Source: Clostridium sp. CF012 (GTDB taxonomy: Bacteria; Bacillota; Clostridia; Clostridiales; Clostridiaceae). Taken from it: DNA of 64,000 nt. The stretch lies in assembly GCF_018861755.1 (NCBI RefSeq), contig NZ_JAHLEF010000004.1, forward strand, positions 157,415 through 221,414, in the 5' to 3' direction. The notes beneath the pieces were generated by a model that did no database searches, was not told the origin of the DNA, and saw nothing but the letters and a program-made list of their open reading frames with translations. Shown here piece after piece: positions 1 through 8,016 of this stretch (position 1 is the first letter of the stretch; each line of letters begins with the position of its first letter). A program made the translations under genes and the position numbers.

Positions 1-611
1 GCCTCTAGTCCTTCAATATAACAAAATTCGCCAGCAAGTCTTTTGAAATCAAGTTCCAATCCTTTTCTTTTTAATTTACTAAGCAAAATAAAACAATCCA
101 TTTCCACCATGTTATAACTACAGTCTTCAAAACTAACTACTTCAATAAAAAAATTATTTTTTCGGAGGTTTTGAAAATCTGTATTTCCGAGGCATATTTC
201 TGTTTTTTTCATACTTCTTGTTATAATCCCTATATAATCAGTTTGATATACCGCTCTTATACATGCTTCCCCTCTTTTTATAACTCCTTCCCCATATTCC
301 ATAACTAATTCTTCAAAGGAATTCTTAGGCTCAGCTCTTTTAATGTTATTTATATCAGAAGTCAGCCTTTTAATATAAATTTTAAAGTCTTCTATGACTT
401 TTCCAGTATTGTTATTTAACCTATTCCTTAGATATCCATTAAATCCCAAAGATTTTTCATGAAAATCATGAATAACATGGAACTGTTCTATTATTAATTC
501 TTCAGTTATATCTATAACCACATTTTTACATTTAAAATCAGTTGTTTTTACATTTTTAATACCTTTAAACACCATATAGTCTGAAAAATCATTATAGATG
601 CTTATCGCCAA
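1..611 (-). CDS. CotS-like spore coat protein, degenerate kinase fold (3' end outside window)
   Basis: The minus-strand frame is open from a TTG at 611 to the left edge, about 203 codons. The TTG follows a GAGGTGG ribosome site with 5 bases of spacing, which fixes the start. The translation has the CotS-family pattern: HDFHEKSLGF near residue 45, a helical stretch with NNNTGK, then CLGNTDFQNL and SFEDCSYNMVEMD. The last two align with the catalytic CHGD..N and IDFD boxes of CotS/aminoglycoside-kinase folds, but catalytic-type residues are replaced and the usual N-lobe is short or missing. It is probably a structural coat paralog and not an active kinase. It is the last visible gene of a coat operon with the CotS gene at 890-1900. 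The family call is by pattern recognition and the C-terminus is not visible. Confidence 0.6.
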   Translation of the reverse strand, partial: MAISIYNDFSDYMVFKGIKNVKTTDFKCKNVVIDITEELIIEQFHVIHDFHEKSLGFNGYLRNRLNNNTGKVIEDFKIYIKRLTSDINNIKRAEPKNSFEELVMEYGEGVIKRGEACIRAVYQTDYIGIITRSMKKTEICLGNTDFQNLRKNNFFIEVVSFEDCSYNMVEMDCFILLSKLKRKGLELDFKRLAGEFCYIEGLE

Positions 612-660
612 TGGCACCACCTCTAATTAGATCTATTAGTTGCTGTAAAATAACACCTTA

Positions 661-885
661 CTATCTATTCTTTTTACAATTTTTGTCCATCTTCTTTAAT
701 ATCTCTTTTTGCTCAAATTCTAACTCTTTTATTTTCTTTTGTCTTTTTTTTATTTTTTTTAATTTTTTAACTTCCTCTATCATCTTGTCAAGTTTCATAT
801 CATATTCTTCAACAGTAGAGTTTTGCGGCTGTATTATGTCAATTTCACTCTCATCCATGTACATATCATCTTTGTTTTTACCCAC
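661..885 (-). CDS. Small lysine/glutamate-rich coiled-coil protein in coat operon
   Basis: A 74-residue protein with a C-terminal half made almost entirely of K, E, I and Q in coiled-coil-like heptads. I chose the GTG at 885 and not the in-frame ATG at 900. A perfect GGAGGT lies between them, 7 bases before the GTG, and is formed by the last codons and stop of the upstream CotS gene, so the two genes look translationally coupled. I do not recognise the protein. Its position between two CotS-like genes suggests a spore-coat role, which is inference only. Confidence 0.55.
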   Translation of the reverse strand: MGKNKDDMYMDESEIDIIQPQNSTVEEYDMKLDKMIEEVKKLKKIKKRQKKIKELEFEQKEILKKMDKNCKKNR

Positions 886-889
886 AATA

Positions 890-1900
890 CTACCTCCCAT
901 AATTTATTTTTCTTAATTTTTCTATAAAAATTTGCCTATCCATCCTATCCTCATTAATCTTTTCAAGTTTCTTTAAAAAAAATTCTTCTCCCCAGTCCTT
1001 TTTTTCCCAATAATACTGAATTCCTGTTTGCCAATATTCCTGAGGAAATTCCATAAATGCTGCCATTACCTCTATGTCACTTTTATATATGGAATTTGTA
1101 GCATCATACTCATCCATTATAAAAAGTGCATTATCTAGGCTCCATTTTCCATTTTTCATTCTTCTTATGAGCAGGCTACTTAAATCATGTAAATGAGTGT
1201 CTAAGATACAATAATCAAAATCAATAATATTCACGCCTCCACTTTTTTCTATTAATACATTATGATGAGCATAATCATGGTGGCATAATCCCCTATGTTT
1301 AATTTCTTCTTTCATTTTATTTATATATTCACTTTTGCATAAATTACATATTGATCTCCTGCTTCTCTTGAGTTCTTCCTCCATTATTACTAAATAATTT
1401 TTATCAAATTCCGTAATGCATTGTTTTTCATTTATCCTTCTTTTGAAATCTAATATCTCATTTTCTCTGGTCTTAAACGTTTCTATCCATTTTAACCATC
1501 CTATTCTAGGTTTCATCTCAGGCGTGACTTTAAAATTCAAACTTTTTTTATGAAGATCTGCAAGCTTTAAGGTGCATAATTTTATTTCTACAGGATTATC
1601 ATAATTGCATTCCCTTGCATTTAGCCACAGTGTTAAATAAGCGTATTTTTTTTCAATACTAATATACTCTTTGTTATCATTAGTCGCAATAATTTCAGGT
1701 ATCTTTTGAAAACCATTAACCTGCAAATGCTTTATTGCCCCAATAATAAATAAAAAATGCTTAAAGTCATAATTAATGATTTTCAAGCAATACATCTCAT
1801 TTTCAGTTTCTATTCTATAAACATTTTTTATTTTCTCTATATCATTAATACAAAGAGAATAATTGTCCTTTACTAACTGCTTTAATTCCTGGATTTCCAC
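890..1900 (-). CDS. CotS family spore coat protein
   Basis: A 336-residue protein of the CotS/CotI family, proteins of the bacterial spore coat with an aminoglycoside-phosphotransferase-like kinase fold. Visible family marks are the N-lobe lysine region (YCLKIINYD), YLTLWLNAREC, LADLHKKSL, and a catalytic-type loop GLCHHDYAHHNVLI followed by INIIDFDYCILDTHLHDL. Length is normal for the family. GTG is used as start behind GGAGG. It heads the minus-strand coat operon and is divergent from the glycosyltransferase at 2108. CotS genes commonly sit beside glycosyltransferases in Clostridium. Unlike the partner at 1-611, the kinase-type residues are largely kept. Confidence 0.8.
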   Translation of the reverse strand: MEIQELKQLVKDNYSLCINDIEKIKNVYRIETENEMYCLKIINYDFKHFLFIIGAIKHLQVNGFQKIPEIIATNDNKEYISIEKKYAYLTLWLNARECNYDNPVEIKLCTLKLADLHKKSLNFKVTPEMKPRIGWLKWIETFKTRENEILDFKRRINEKQCITEFDKNYLVIMEEELKRSRRSICNLCKSEYINKMKEEIKHRGLCHHDYAHHNVLIEKSGGVNIIDFDYCILDTHLHDLSSLLIRRMKNGKWSLDNALFIMDEYDATNSIYKSDIEVMAAFMEFPQEYWQTGIQYYWEKKDWGEEFFLKKLEKINEDRMDRQIFIEKLRKINYGR

Positions 1901-2107
1901 GCATGCCTCCGAAATATTGTTCTATTGTATTATATGAACACACCGAATAATTTGTGCACAATTATGTTTAGGCAAATAGCACACTTCTTAAGCTAAAATT
2001 ATATATTAATATATATATTCTTTTAAATTAGATAATGTCATATGAACCCAGATGATGATTATATTATTAATACAGGATTTTTCCAATAATATTAAGGAGT
2101 GAATCCC

Positions 2108-3238
2108 ATGAGGATTGCAATTGATGCTAGAGGTATCAATTTTTATAGTGGCACCGGTATAGGAACTTATACAGAAAATGTACTTAAAAATTTAATTAAC
2201 ATAGATTCTTTAAATAACTACAATGTTTATTGGTCAGGTAATAATTATGAGAGTATAAAAAAAGAAAACTGCAAAATAATAATGACCTCTAAAAAACATC
2301 AAAGATTCTTTGAGGATCACTATTTCCCAGCCAACTTATCAAAGGAAAAAATAGACATATATCATATGCCACAAAACGGAATAGGATACTCTGAGGAAAT
2401 ATCCTGCAAGAAAATAATTACTATACATGATTTAATCCCATACATTATGCCTGAAACTGTAGGAAAAGGATATTTGCTAAAATTTTTAAAAGAAATGCCC
2501 ATAATTATAGGAAATGCTGATGGAATAATAACTGTGTCAGAATTTTCAAAGCGAGATATTCTTAAATTTTTCCCAATTGATGAAAATAAGATTTTTGTAA
2601 CTCCACTAGCTGCTGATAAAAAATATACCCCTTTAGATAAAGAGCTCTGTAAAAGCTTTCTAAAGGATGTGTATAATTTAACGGACCCATTTATACTCTA
2701 TCTAGGAGGGTTTAGTGAAAGAAAGAATGTGGCTTCTATATTAACTGCTTTCTCTAAAATATATAAGGATTTAAACAAAAATTATAATTTAGTTATTGTG
2801 GGTGGCTATAAAGACTCCAGCCAAAGGCTTCTAAAACTTACAAATGAATTGAAGATAGACTCTAATGTTGTTTTTACTGGTTTTGTGCCTGAAGAACATT
2901 TACCCATTTTCTATAACTCTTGTGATGCTTTTGTATATCCTTCTCTTTACGAAGGCTTTGGACTACCTCCACTGGAGGCAATGAATTGTGGCACTCCTGT
3001 AATAGCATCTAACCTTACCTCTATTCCAGAAGTCGTTGGAGATGGAGGAATTTTAATAAATCCCTACGATATTTCAGAAATTTCTTCAGCTATAGGCAAC
3101 TTACTAAGTAACGATAAGTTAAGAGAAGAATTGAGTTATAAGGGATTAAAAAGAGCAAGTGAATTTTCTTGGCAAAATACTGCAATTAACACCCTTAAAG
3201 CTTATGAGAGTGTATACTATTCTAACTCTCCCTCATAA
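2108..3238 (+). CDS. Glycosyltransferase family 4
   Basis: A 376-residue GT-B fold glycosyltransferase. It begins [10 protein letters not shown] with the glycine-rich [11 protein letters not shown] acceptor-side loop. The C-terminal half carries [12 protein letters not shown] and the nucleotide-sugar binding block [16 protein letters not shown] with the EX7E glutamates, then GTPVIASN. The in-frame GTG at 2099 lies inside the AAGGAG ribosome site, so the ATG at 2108 (8-base spacing) is the start. The substrate cannot be told from sequence. Being divergent from the CotS-like genes, it probably glycosylates a spore-surface component, although that is inference. Confidence 0.85.
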   Translation: MRIAIDARGINFYSGTGIGTYTENVLKNLINIDSLNNYNVYWSGNNYESIKKENCKIIMTSKKHQRFFEDHYFPANLSKEKIDIYHMPQNGIGYSEEISCKKIITIHDLIPYIMPETVGKGYLLKFLKEMPIIIGNADGIITVSEFSKRDILKFFPIDENKIFVTPLAADKKYTPLDKELCKSFLKDVYNLTDPFILYLGGFSERKNVASILTAFSKIYKDLNKNYNLVIVGGYKDSSQRLLKLTNELKIDSNVVFTGFVPEEHLPIFYNSCDAFVYPSLYEGFGLPPLEAMNCGTPVIASNLTSIPEVVGDGGILINPYDISEISSAIGNLLSNDKLREELSYKGLKRASEFSWQNTAINTLKAYESVYYSNSPS

Positions 3239-3243
3239 TTGAG

Positions 3244-3458
3244 AAGGTTCGGCATGTAACAGTGTGGCAGATAGTATATAATGAGTTTTACAGACTCTTA
3301 GTTTATGTAATGAAAAATCCCCGTAAGCAGGCCAGGAAGGCCTGCTAGCACTTCTGAGACAGGACGTCGAATAAGTGCGTTAGGGGATTTTTCATGGAAT
3401 AAACTTAGAGTCTGTTAACGAATTATCTACTATCAGAACATGTTACATGCCGAACCTT
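3244..3458. repeat. 215-bp imperfect palindrome with structured core
   Basis: The outer 18 bp (3244-3261 and 3441-3458) are perfect inverted repeats. The pairing continues with small interruptions to GAAAAATCCCC/GGGGATTTTTC near 3312-3322 and 3383-3393, giving arms of about 80 bases. Between the arms are two short hairpins, GCAGGCC/GGCCTGC and GCACTT/AAGTGC, so a transcript would fold as a long stem closed by a three-way junction. It fills the gap between the convergent glycosyltransferase and larB and may terminate both. Its size and end symmetry resemble a MITE. No protein is encoded. Confidence 0.75.
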
Positions 3459-3462
3459 TCTT

Positions 3463-4209
3463 TTATAACTTATTAATAATGCTTGCTAAATATCCGGCTC
3501 CAAAGCCGTTGTCAATATTAACAACACTAACTCCACTAGAACAGCTATTTAACATGGATAATAGTGCAGCCAGTCCATTAAAACTAGCTCCGTACCCTAT
3601 GCTGGTTGGAACCGCTATAACTGGTTTATCTACCAAACCTCCAACCACACTAGTTAACGCGCCTTCCATACCTGCTACAGTAATAACTACCCTAGCACGT
3701 CTTATGACATCAAGGTTTTCAAATAGTCTGTGAATACCAGCTACCCCTACATCATAAATTCTTTCCACCTTGTTTCCAAAGATTTCTGCTGTAACGGCCG
3801 CTTCTTCTGCTACTGGTATATCAGAAGTTCCTCCTGTTACTAATGCAATATAGGTACTTGAAATTTCTATATCCTTTTTTTTAATTACAATGGTTCTTGC
3901 AAGCTCATTGTACTGTGCATCATTACATATTTCTTTTACCCCTTCATACATTAACTGCGTTGCCCTTGTGCCAAGAATATTTACATCCTTAGTAAGCATC
4001 AAACTAACTATGCCTTTTATCTGATCTACAGTTTTTCCTTCGCAATATATAACCTCTGGGTAACCAACTCTAAGTTCTCTATGATTATCTATTTTTGCAT
4101 ATCCTAAATCTGAATATGACAAGTCTTTTAATTTATCTATACCATCTTCAATAGATATATCCCCACTTTTTATGGACCTCAGAAATTCCTTCGTTTGTTC
4201 TGAATTCAT
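3463..4209 (-). CDS. larB: Nickel pincer cofactor biosynthesis protein LarB
   Basis: A 248-residue protein of the LarB family, the pyridinium-3,5-biscarboxylic acid mononucleotide synthase that carboxylates and hydrolyses nicotinic acid adenine dinucleotide. The C-terminal half is AIR-carboxylase-like: ALVTGGTSDIPVAEEAA, VAGIHRL, VVITVAGMEGALTSVVGGL and PVIAVPTSIGYG are diagnostic. It is the last gene of larC-larE-larB, 17 bp after larE. The start is supported by AAGGTGGG 6 bases upstream. The product acts in the cytosol as the first pathway step. Confidence 0.93.
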   Translation of the reverse strand: MNSEQTKEFLRSIKSGDISIEDGIDKLKDLSYSDLGYAKIDNHRELRVGYPEVIYCEGKTVDQIKGIVSLMLTKDVNILGTRATQLMYEGVKEICNDAQYNELARTIVIKKKDIEISSTYIALVTGGTSDIPVAEEAAVTAEIFGNKVERIYDVGVAGIHRLFENLDVIRRARVVITVAGMEGALTSVVGGLVDKPVIAVPTSIGYGASFNGLAALLSMLNSCSSGVSVVNIDNGFGAGYLASIINKL

Positions 4210-4226
4210 ATATTTCCCACCTTTTT

Positions 4227-5012
4227 TTAATTTAAGCTTCCCATCTTGTATCCCTCTAGGTCTAATGTTACATATTTAAAACCAAGTTCTTTTAGTTTTA
4301 TTGAGATTTTTTCTAAAACTTTCTCATTTAGAATCTTGTCAAAGTACTTCTTAGGAAGTTCAATTCTTGCTAGATCCTCATGGCTTCTAACTCTAACACC
4401 GCTAAAACCTAATCCCATTAAATATACTTCTGCAGTTTCTATTCTTTCAAGTTCTGCCTGAATTACTTCTTGTCCATAAGGTATTCTTGACAGAAGACAT
4501 GCGTAGGCAGGCTTATTCCAAGTTTGCAACTTAAGTTCTTCAGATAAAGCTCTTATATCCGCCTTAGTAAATTCATTTACCAAAAGAGGACTTATTATAT
4601 TTAATTCCTTTAGCGCCTTAAGTCCTGGCCTATAATCTTTTGTATCGTCAAAATTAGTGCCATCTAAAATATTATATATTCCCTCAGCACTGGCTTGCTG
4701 CTTTATCTTAGTAAAAATGGCATTTTTACAGATGTAACACCTATCTCTTGGACTAAACCTTATTTCATCTATCATTTCTACTTCAATAAATTTATATTTA
4801 ACCCCAAACTGTTTTAGCAAAACTTTAGCCTCTTCAACTTCCCATTTAGGTGTGTAAGGAGCTATTACCATAATAGCTAACACATTTTCCTTGAGTACAT
4901 CGCTACAAACCTTAAGTAATAGCGTACTATCCACTCCTCCAGAAAATGCTACAGCAACACTACCAAGGTTTTTTAAATAATTTATTAAATTATCGTGTTT
5001 TCGTTTTAACAT
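4227..5012 (-). CDS. larE: ATP-dependent sacrificial sulfur transferase LarE
   Basis: LarE adenylates the carboxylates of P2CMN and donates sulfur for the nickel-pincer nucleotide. The PP-loop motif AFSGGVDSTLLL lies near residue 24-35, followed by DRCYICK and the CLLSRIPYG block that holds the family's sulfur-donating cysteine. The additional cysteine pair in RCYIC is noteworthy, because some LarE proteins use a cysteine-bound iron-sulfur cluster instead of sacrificing a cysteine; which applies here cannot be decided. The longer TTG start at 5024 overlaps the GGAGG site, so the ATG at 5012 is preferred, giving 261 residues. It lies 21 bp after larC. Confidence 0.92.
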   Translation of the reverse strand: MLKRKHDNLINYLKNLGSVAVAFSGGVDSTLLLKVCSDVLKENVLAIMVIAPYTPKWEVEEAKVLLKQFGVKYKFIEVEMIDEIRFSPRDRCYICKNAIFTKIKQQASAEGIYNILDGTNFDDTKDYRPGLKALKELNIISPLLVNEFTKADIRALSEELKLQTWNKPAYACLLSRIPYGQEVIQAELERIETAEVYLMGLGFSGVRVRSHEDLARIELPKKYFDKILNEKVLEKISIKLKELGFKYVTLDLEGYKMGSLN

Positions 5013-5033
5013 ATTTACCTCCAATGTTATGTA

Positions 5034-6290
5034 TTAATCTTGGACTTCATTTCTTAATTTATCATATACTTTGCTTATAGGTATTCCCATACTCTGGGCT
5101 ATTTTCTTACATTCTTCATATTCTAACTTACTTTTTATCTTTTTACCTTTGTAATAAGCTTCTTTCACTGTAACTTCACCGTAAGAAGTGTTTACTTTAA
5201 TAAACTTTCTTTCAAGCATGGCTTTATTCACTTTAAAACTTCTTACGCCAAAGGTAGTAGTTTCTCTAAATAATACTTCTTTCATCTTTTCCAATTTAGT
5301 CTCTTTACACAAAACGCTTATTTTTACACTTGGTCTGCCTTTTTTCATTATAATTGGAGTTAAATATACATCTAAAGCGCCCTCATTAAAAAGCTTATCA
5401 ATGATGTACTCATATGACTCTGGATTCATATCATCTATGTTACATTCCACAATTTCTTGAAATACACTATCTACATTTTCTACTTTATTAGTATTAGACA
5501 AATTATTCTCTTCTACGAGCATTACCCTTAGTACATTAGGAATTTCAGTATCTCTGTTACCTATGCCATAGCCGATTTTATTTACAGTAAAACTATTATT
5601 ATCTTTAAATTCGCAAACATTAACTGCAAGAATTGCAGCACCAGTAGGTGTTGTAGTTTCAAAGGGTACAGCTCCAAGTTTTACTGGTATTCCCTTTAAA
5701 ATCTCTACAGTAGCCGGTGCTGGTACTGGTATAATTCCATGAGCACATTTAACAAACCCGCCACCAAGCTCCACGGAAGAACTCATTATTTTATCAACAT
5801 TTAAATAACTTATGCAGATAGCTGCTCCTACTATATCTACAATAGAATCTACTGCGCCTACCTCGTGGAAATGAACTTCATATAATGGTTTTCCATGGAC
5901 CTTTGCTTCAGCCTCTGCAACCTTCATAAACATTTTCTTGCTTAATTCTTTAACATTAGAACTTAATTCACTGCAATCTATAATTCCCTCAATATCTTTA
6001 AGATTTCGCTGGTCATGATGATTATGATTATTGCTCATATGTCCATGAGAGTGTCTGTCTTCGTTTTCATCATGAGAATGTTCATGTTTATGCTCTTGTA
6101 ACATTACATCTACCTTAGTGCCCTCTATGCCTTTTCTAATGCCTCTTGATACTCTTATTTCATATCCATCTAGCCTTAGCTTGTCTAATTCCTCTATTAA
6201 ATATTTATCATCTACACCTAAGTCTAGCAATGCTCCTAAATTCATATCTCCACTAATACCTGAAAAACAATCATAATAAAGTATTTTCAT
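5034..6290 (-). CDS. larC: Nickel pincer cofactor nickel insertase LarC
   Basis: LarC is the CTP-dependent cyclometallase that inserts nickel into the pincer nucleotide. It begins MKILYYDCFSGISGDM, typical of the family. Near residues 65-85 a loop is extremely His/Asp/Glu-rich (HKHEHSH, HSHGHM, HNHHD), a likely nickel store. Later come HFHEVGAVDSIVDIVGA, FETTTPTGAAIL and MKKGRPSVKISVL. It is one continuous frame of 418 residues; in Lactiplantibacillus plantarum the protein is read as LarC1 and LarC2 by frameshifting, which is not needed here. The ATG at 6290 is chosen because GGAG sits 9 bases upstream. First gene of the operon. Confidence 0.93.
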   Translation of the reverse strand: MKILYYDCFSGISGDMNLGALLDLGVDDKYLIEELDKLRLDGYEIRVSRGIRKGIEGTKVDVMLQEHKHEHSHDENEDRHSHGHMSNNHNHHDQRNLKDIEGIIDCSELSSNVKELSKKMFMKVAEAEAKVHGKPLYEVHFHEVGAVDSIVDIVGAAICISYLNVDKIMSSSVELGGGFVKCAHGIIPVPAPATVEILKGIPVKLGAVPFETTTPTGAAILAVNVCEFKDNNSFTVNKIGYGIGNRDTEIPNVLRVMLVEENNLSNTNKVENVDSVFQEIVECNIDDMNPESYEYIIDKLFNEGALDVYLTPIIMKKGRPSVKISVLCKETKLEKMKEVLFRETTTFGVRSFKVNKAMLERKFIKVNTSYGEVTVKEAYYKGKKIKSKLEYEECKKIAQSMGIPISKVYDKLRNEVQD

Positions 6291-6399
6291 TTTCATTCTC
6301 TCCATTTCTTTTGTATTTATCTCATTGTACCAAAAAAACAAATATTATAGAATAAATATAAACTTATATCATCAAATATTAGTTTGTTTGGTGGATACG

Positions 6400-6773
6400 T
6401 TATTTTATATATGTAGAAATAAACTCTTTTGACATTTTGGCGATTTTATCTGCATTTGTCCAGTGTAAATAATGCGCCCCACTCAGAATTTCAATCTTTT
6501 GAATATGGGGGTTTGAAATTACTTCTTCATGAAGTGGTAGCCACTCTTTTTCAACGTCCACCGCTTCTTTTAATAAGAAGGATAAAACAGGCAAATTATT
6601 AGGATATTTCACATCAAACAGTTCTTTTGTGTTTGTGTAGACCATGTTAAATTCATTTGTCACAGAGATATTGCCGCTATTCCAAGCTGTGGCTATTTTT
6701 TTCAATTTAATTTGTTTAGCTGAATAATAATTGTATCTATTTTTCCTCCATGATTTTTAGTTGCTTTTAATTA
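6400..6773 (-). pseudogene. C-terminal remnant of an alpha/beta hydrolase
   Basis: The frame from 6705 to 6400 encodes about 100 residues resembling only the last third of an alpha/beta hydrolase: YPNNLPVLSFLLKE followed by SGAHYLHWTNADKI, which holds the catalytic-histidine region. Homologous-looking sequence (SAKQIKLKKIATAWNSGN) continues in frame upstream to a TAA at 6772-6774. No nucleophile-serine region is present and the nearest start is a TTG without a clear ribosome site. I read it as a 5'-truncated relic left of larC. Confidence 0.6.
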
Positions 6774-6856
6774 TAGTTCAACTCCAGTCGTGGATTGATG
6801 GTCATGCCTCATTTATAAAGGCTTTATTCGTAGATTTGAGTATATTTCAAAAGAAC

Positions 6857-7660
6857 CTATTGAAATTTTTTACCCATCCTGAATATAAGAACAAATCCAA
6901 AAGCTAATGAAGCTAATGAAAAAATAATATTAATGCCCTGTGGCATTCCTGGATATATTAGTAATACCGACCCTAACACAAAACCTAGTATTAGCATATA
7001 TGTCTTCCCTGGATACTTTTTCAGCAGTTTTTCTATGGTTTTTGTTGTAGCTATCGTCCCAATTAATATGCCAATGCTTAAAGGAATTAAAAACGGCATA
7101 TTTCGTGCACTAATTGCTCTAACTGTAACATCATATAGTCCTAAAATTAACAACATAAAAGATGCACTGATACCAGGAAGTATAAGTGCAACAGCTATTA
7201 CAATTCCTGCAATAATCAAAAAAATAGCACTTTTGGTTCCGCCAATTGTAGTCATGTTACTAACAACTTGTGGTTTAGCAGCCATAGCTAACGCTATCAC
7301 AAGCCCTATTACAAGTAATAAAAAATCGCTAGTTTCCTTACCTTGGAAAGTAGCTCTCTTATAAAGCACAGGAATACCTCCCCCAACAACACCTATAAAG
7401 AAAAATCTTGTTTGAATAGGATAATTATTAATTAGCATTTCTATTAAGCGACTAAATAACATCATTCCTACTAATCCACCTAATGCAATTTCTAGAATTA
7501 AAATACTATGCTTCTTCCAATCTTGAAAAAAAGAGCCTATGGCATGAATTAAGTCATCATAAACCCCTAATATTATAGCCATAGTTCCTCCACTTACACC
7601 AGGTACAAGAGTTGAAACACTAATGACAACACCCTTTAAAAAATTTATTATACTTTTCAT
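6857..7660 (-). CDS. DUF368 (PopT-type) polyprenyl-phosphate transporter
   Basis: A 267-residue polytopic membrane protein of the DUF368 family. It starts with the conserved GVVISVSTLVPGVSGGTMAIILGVYD, and the inverted second half repeats it as ALILPGISASFMLLILGLYD. About eight hydrophobic segments are visible. DUF368 proteins (PopT) have been shown genetically to recycle undecaprenyl phosphate across the membrane. Start ATG follows GGGGG by 5-6 bases. It appears monocistronic, downstream of the hydrolase relic and opposite the tRNA-Ala. Confidence 0.85.
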   Translation of the reverse strand: MKSIINFLKGVVISVSTLVPGVSGGTMAIILGVYDDLIHAIGSFFQDWKKHSILILEIALGGLVGMMLFSRLIEMLINNYPIQTRFFFIGVVGGGIPVLYKRATFQGKETSDFLLLVIGLVIALAMAAKPQVVSNMTTIGGTKSAIFLIIAGIVIAVALILPGISASFMLLILGLYDVTVRAISARNMPFLIPLSIGILIGTIATTKTIEKLLKKYPGKTYMLILGFVLGSVLLIYPGMPQGINIIFSLASLAFGFVLIFRMGKKFQ

Positions 7661-7812
7661 TTTTTCCCCCGTTATAAAAATCGCACCTTCTCATGTATTT
7701 TTACTTACTACGATTATTTTATTTTCTATTTCTATTGAAGCTTTATCGCTTACTATCCTAATGCAAATTAATCTTGTAAAATCTAGTTTTTTATTTTATA
7801 ATGATTATAAAT

Positions 7813-7886
7813 GGGGATATGATTTAATGGGAAAATACCACAATGGCATTGTGGTTATAAGAGTTCGATTCTCTTTATCTCCACCA
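7813..7886 (+). tRNA. tRNA-Ala(GGC), divergent, CCA encoded
   Basis: A complete cloverleaf can be drawn. Acceptor is GGGGATA with TATCTCC (7813-7819/7876-7882) and includes the G3-U70 pair that is the alanine identity element. D stem is ATTT/AAAT with loop AATGGGA. Anticodon stem is CCACA/TGTGG with loop ATGGCAT, anticodon GGC at 7845-7847. Variable loop is TTAT, T stem AAGAG/CTCTT with loop TTCGATT, discriminator A and encoded CCA. The D arm is all A-T and lacks the usual TAGCTCAGTTGG of bacterial tRNA-Ala, so it may be a specialised or decaying isoacceptor. It stands alone on the plus strand among minus-strand genes. Confidence 0.75.
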
Positions 7887-7888
7887 TT

Positions 7889-7920
7889 AAAAAAAGCAAG
7901 TGTTTTTACTTGCTTTTTTT
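7889..7920 (+). terminator. Rho-independent terminator of tRNA-Ala
   Basis: The stem AGCAAGT/ACTTGCT is followed by a run of seven T and starts three bases after the encoded CCA. It supports the tRNA-Ala being a transcribed single-gene unit. Confidence 0.8.
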
Positions 7921-8016
7921 TATATACATTTAATAGTCAGTATTCTCAAATTGTCCACCCCTTGAAGGCAACCCATAAGCATCATTCATAAAGCGGCTCT
8001 ATTATTTATAAATTAA

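Noticed and set aside
3244..3458. Riboswitch (NiCo or purine type) near the nickel-cofactor genes
   Set aside because: It is at the 3' end of larB, not upstream of larC, and I could not match conserved riboswitch bases.
5034..6341. Programmed frameshift in larC as in Lactiplantibacillus
   Set aside because: The gene is one uninterrupted frame covering both LarC parts.
7623..7991. Open frame of 122 codons on the plus strand over the DUF368/tRNA region
   Set aside because: It overlaps the 5' end of the transporter gene and runs through the tRNA-Ala and its terminator; no protein features.
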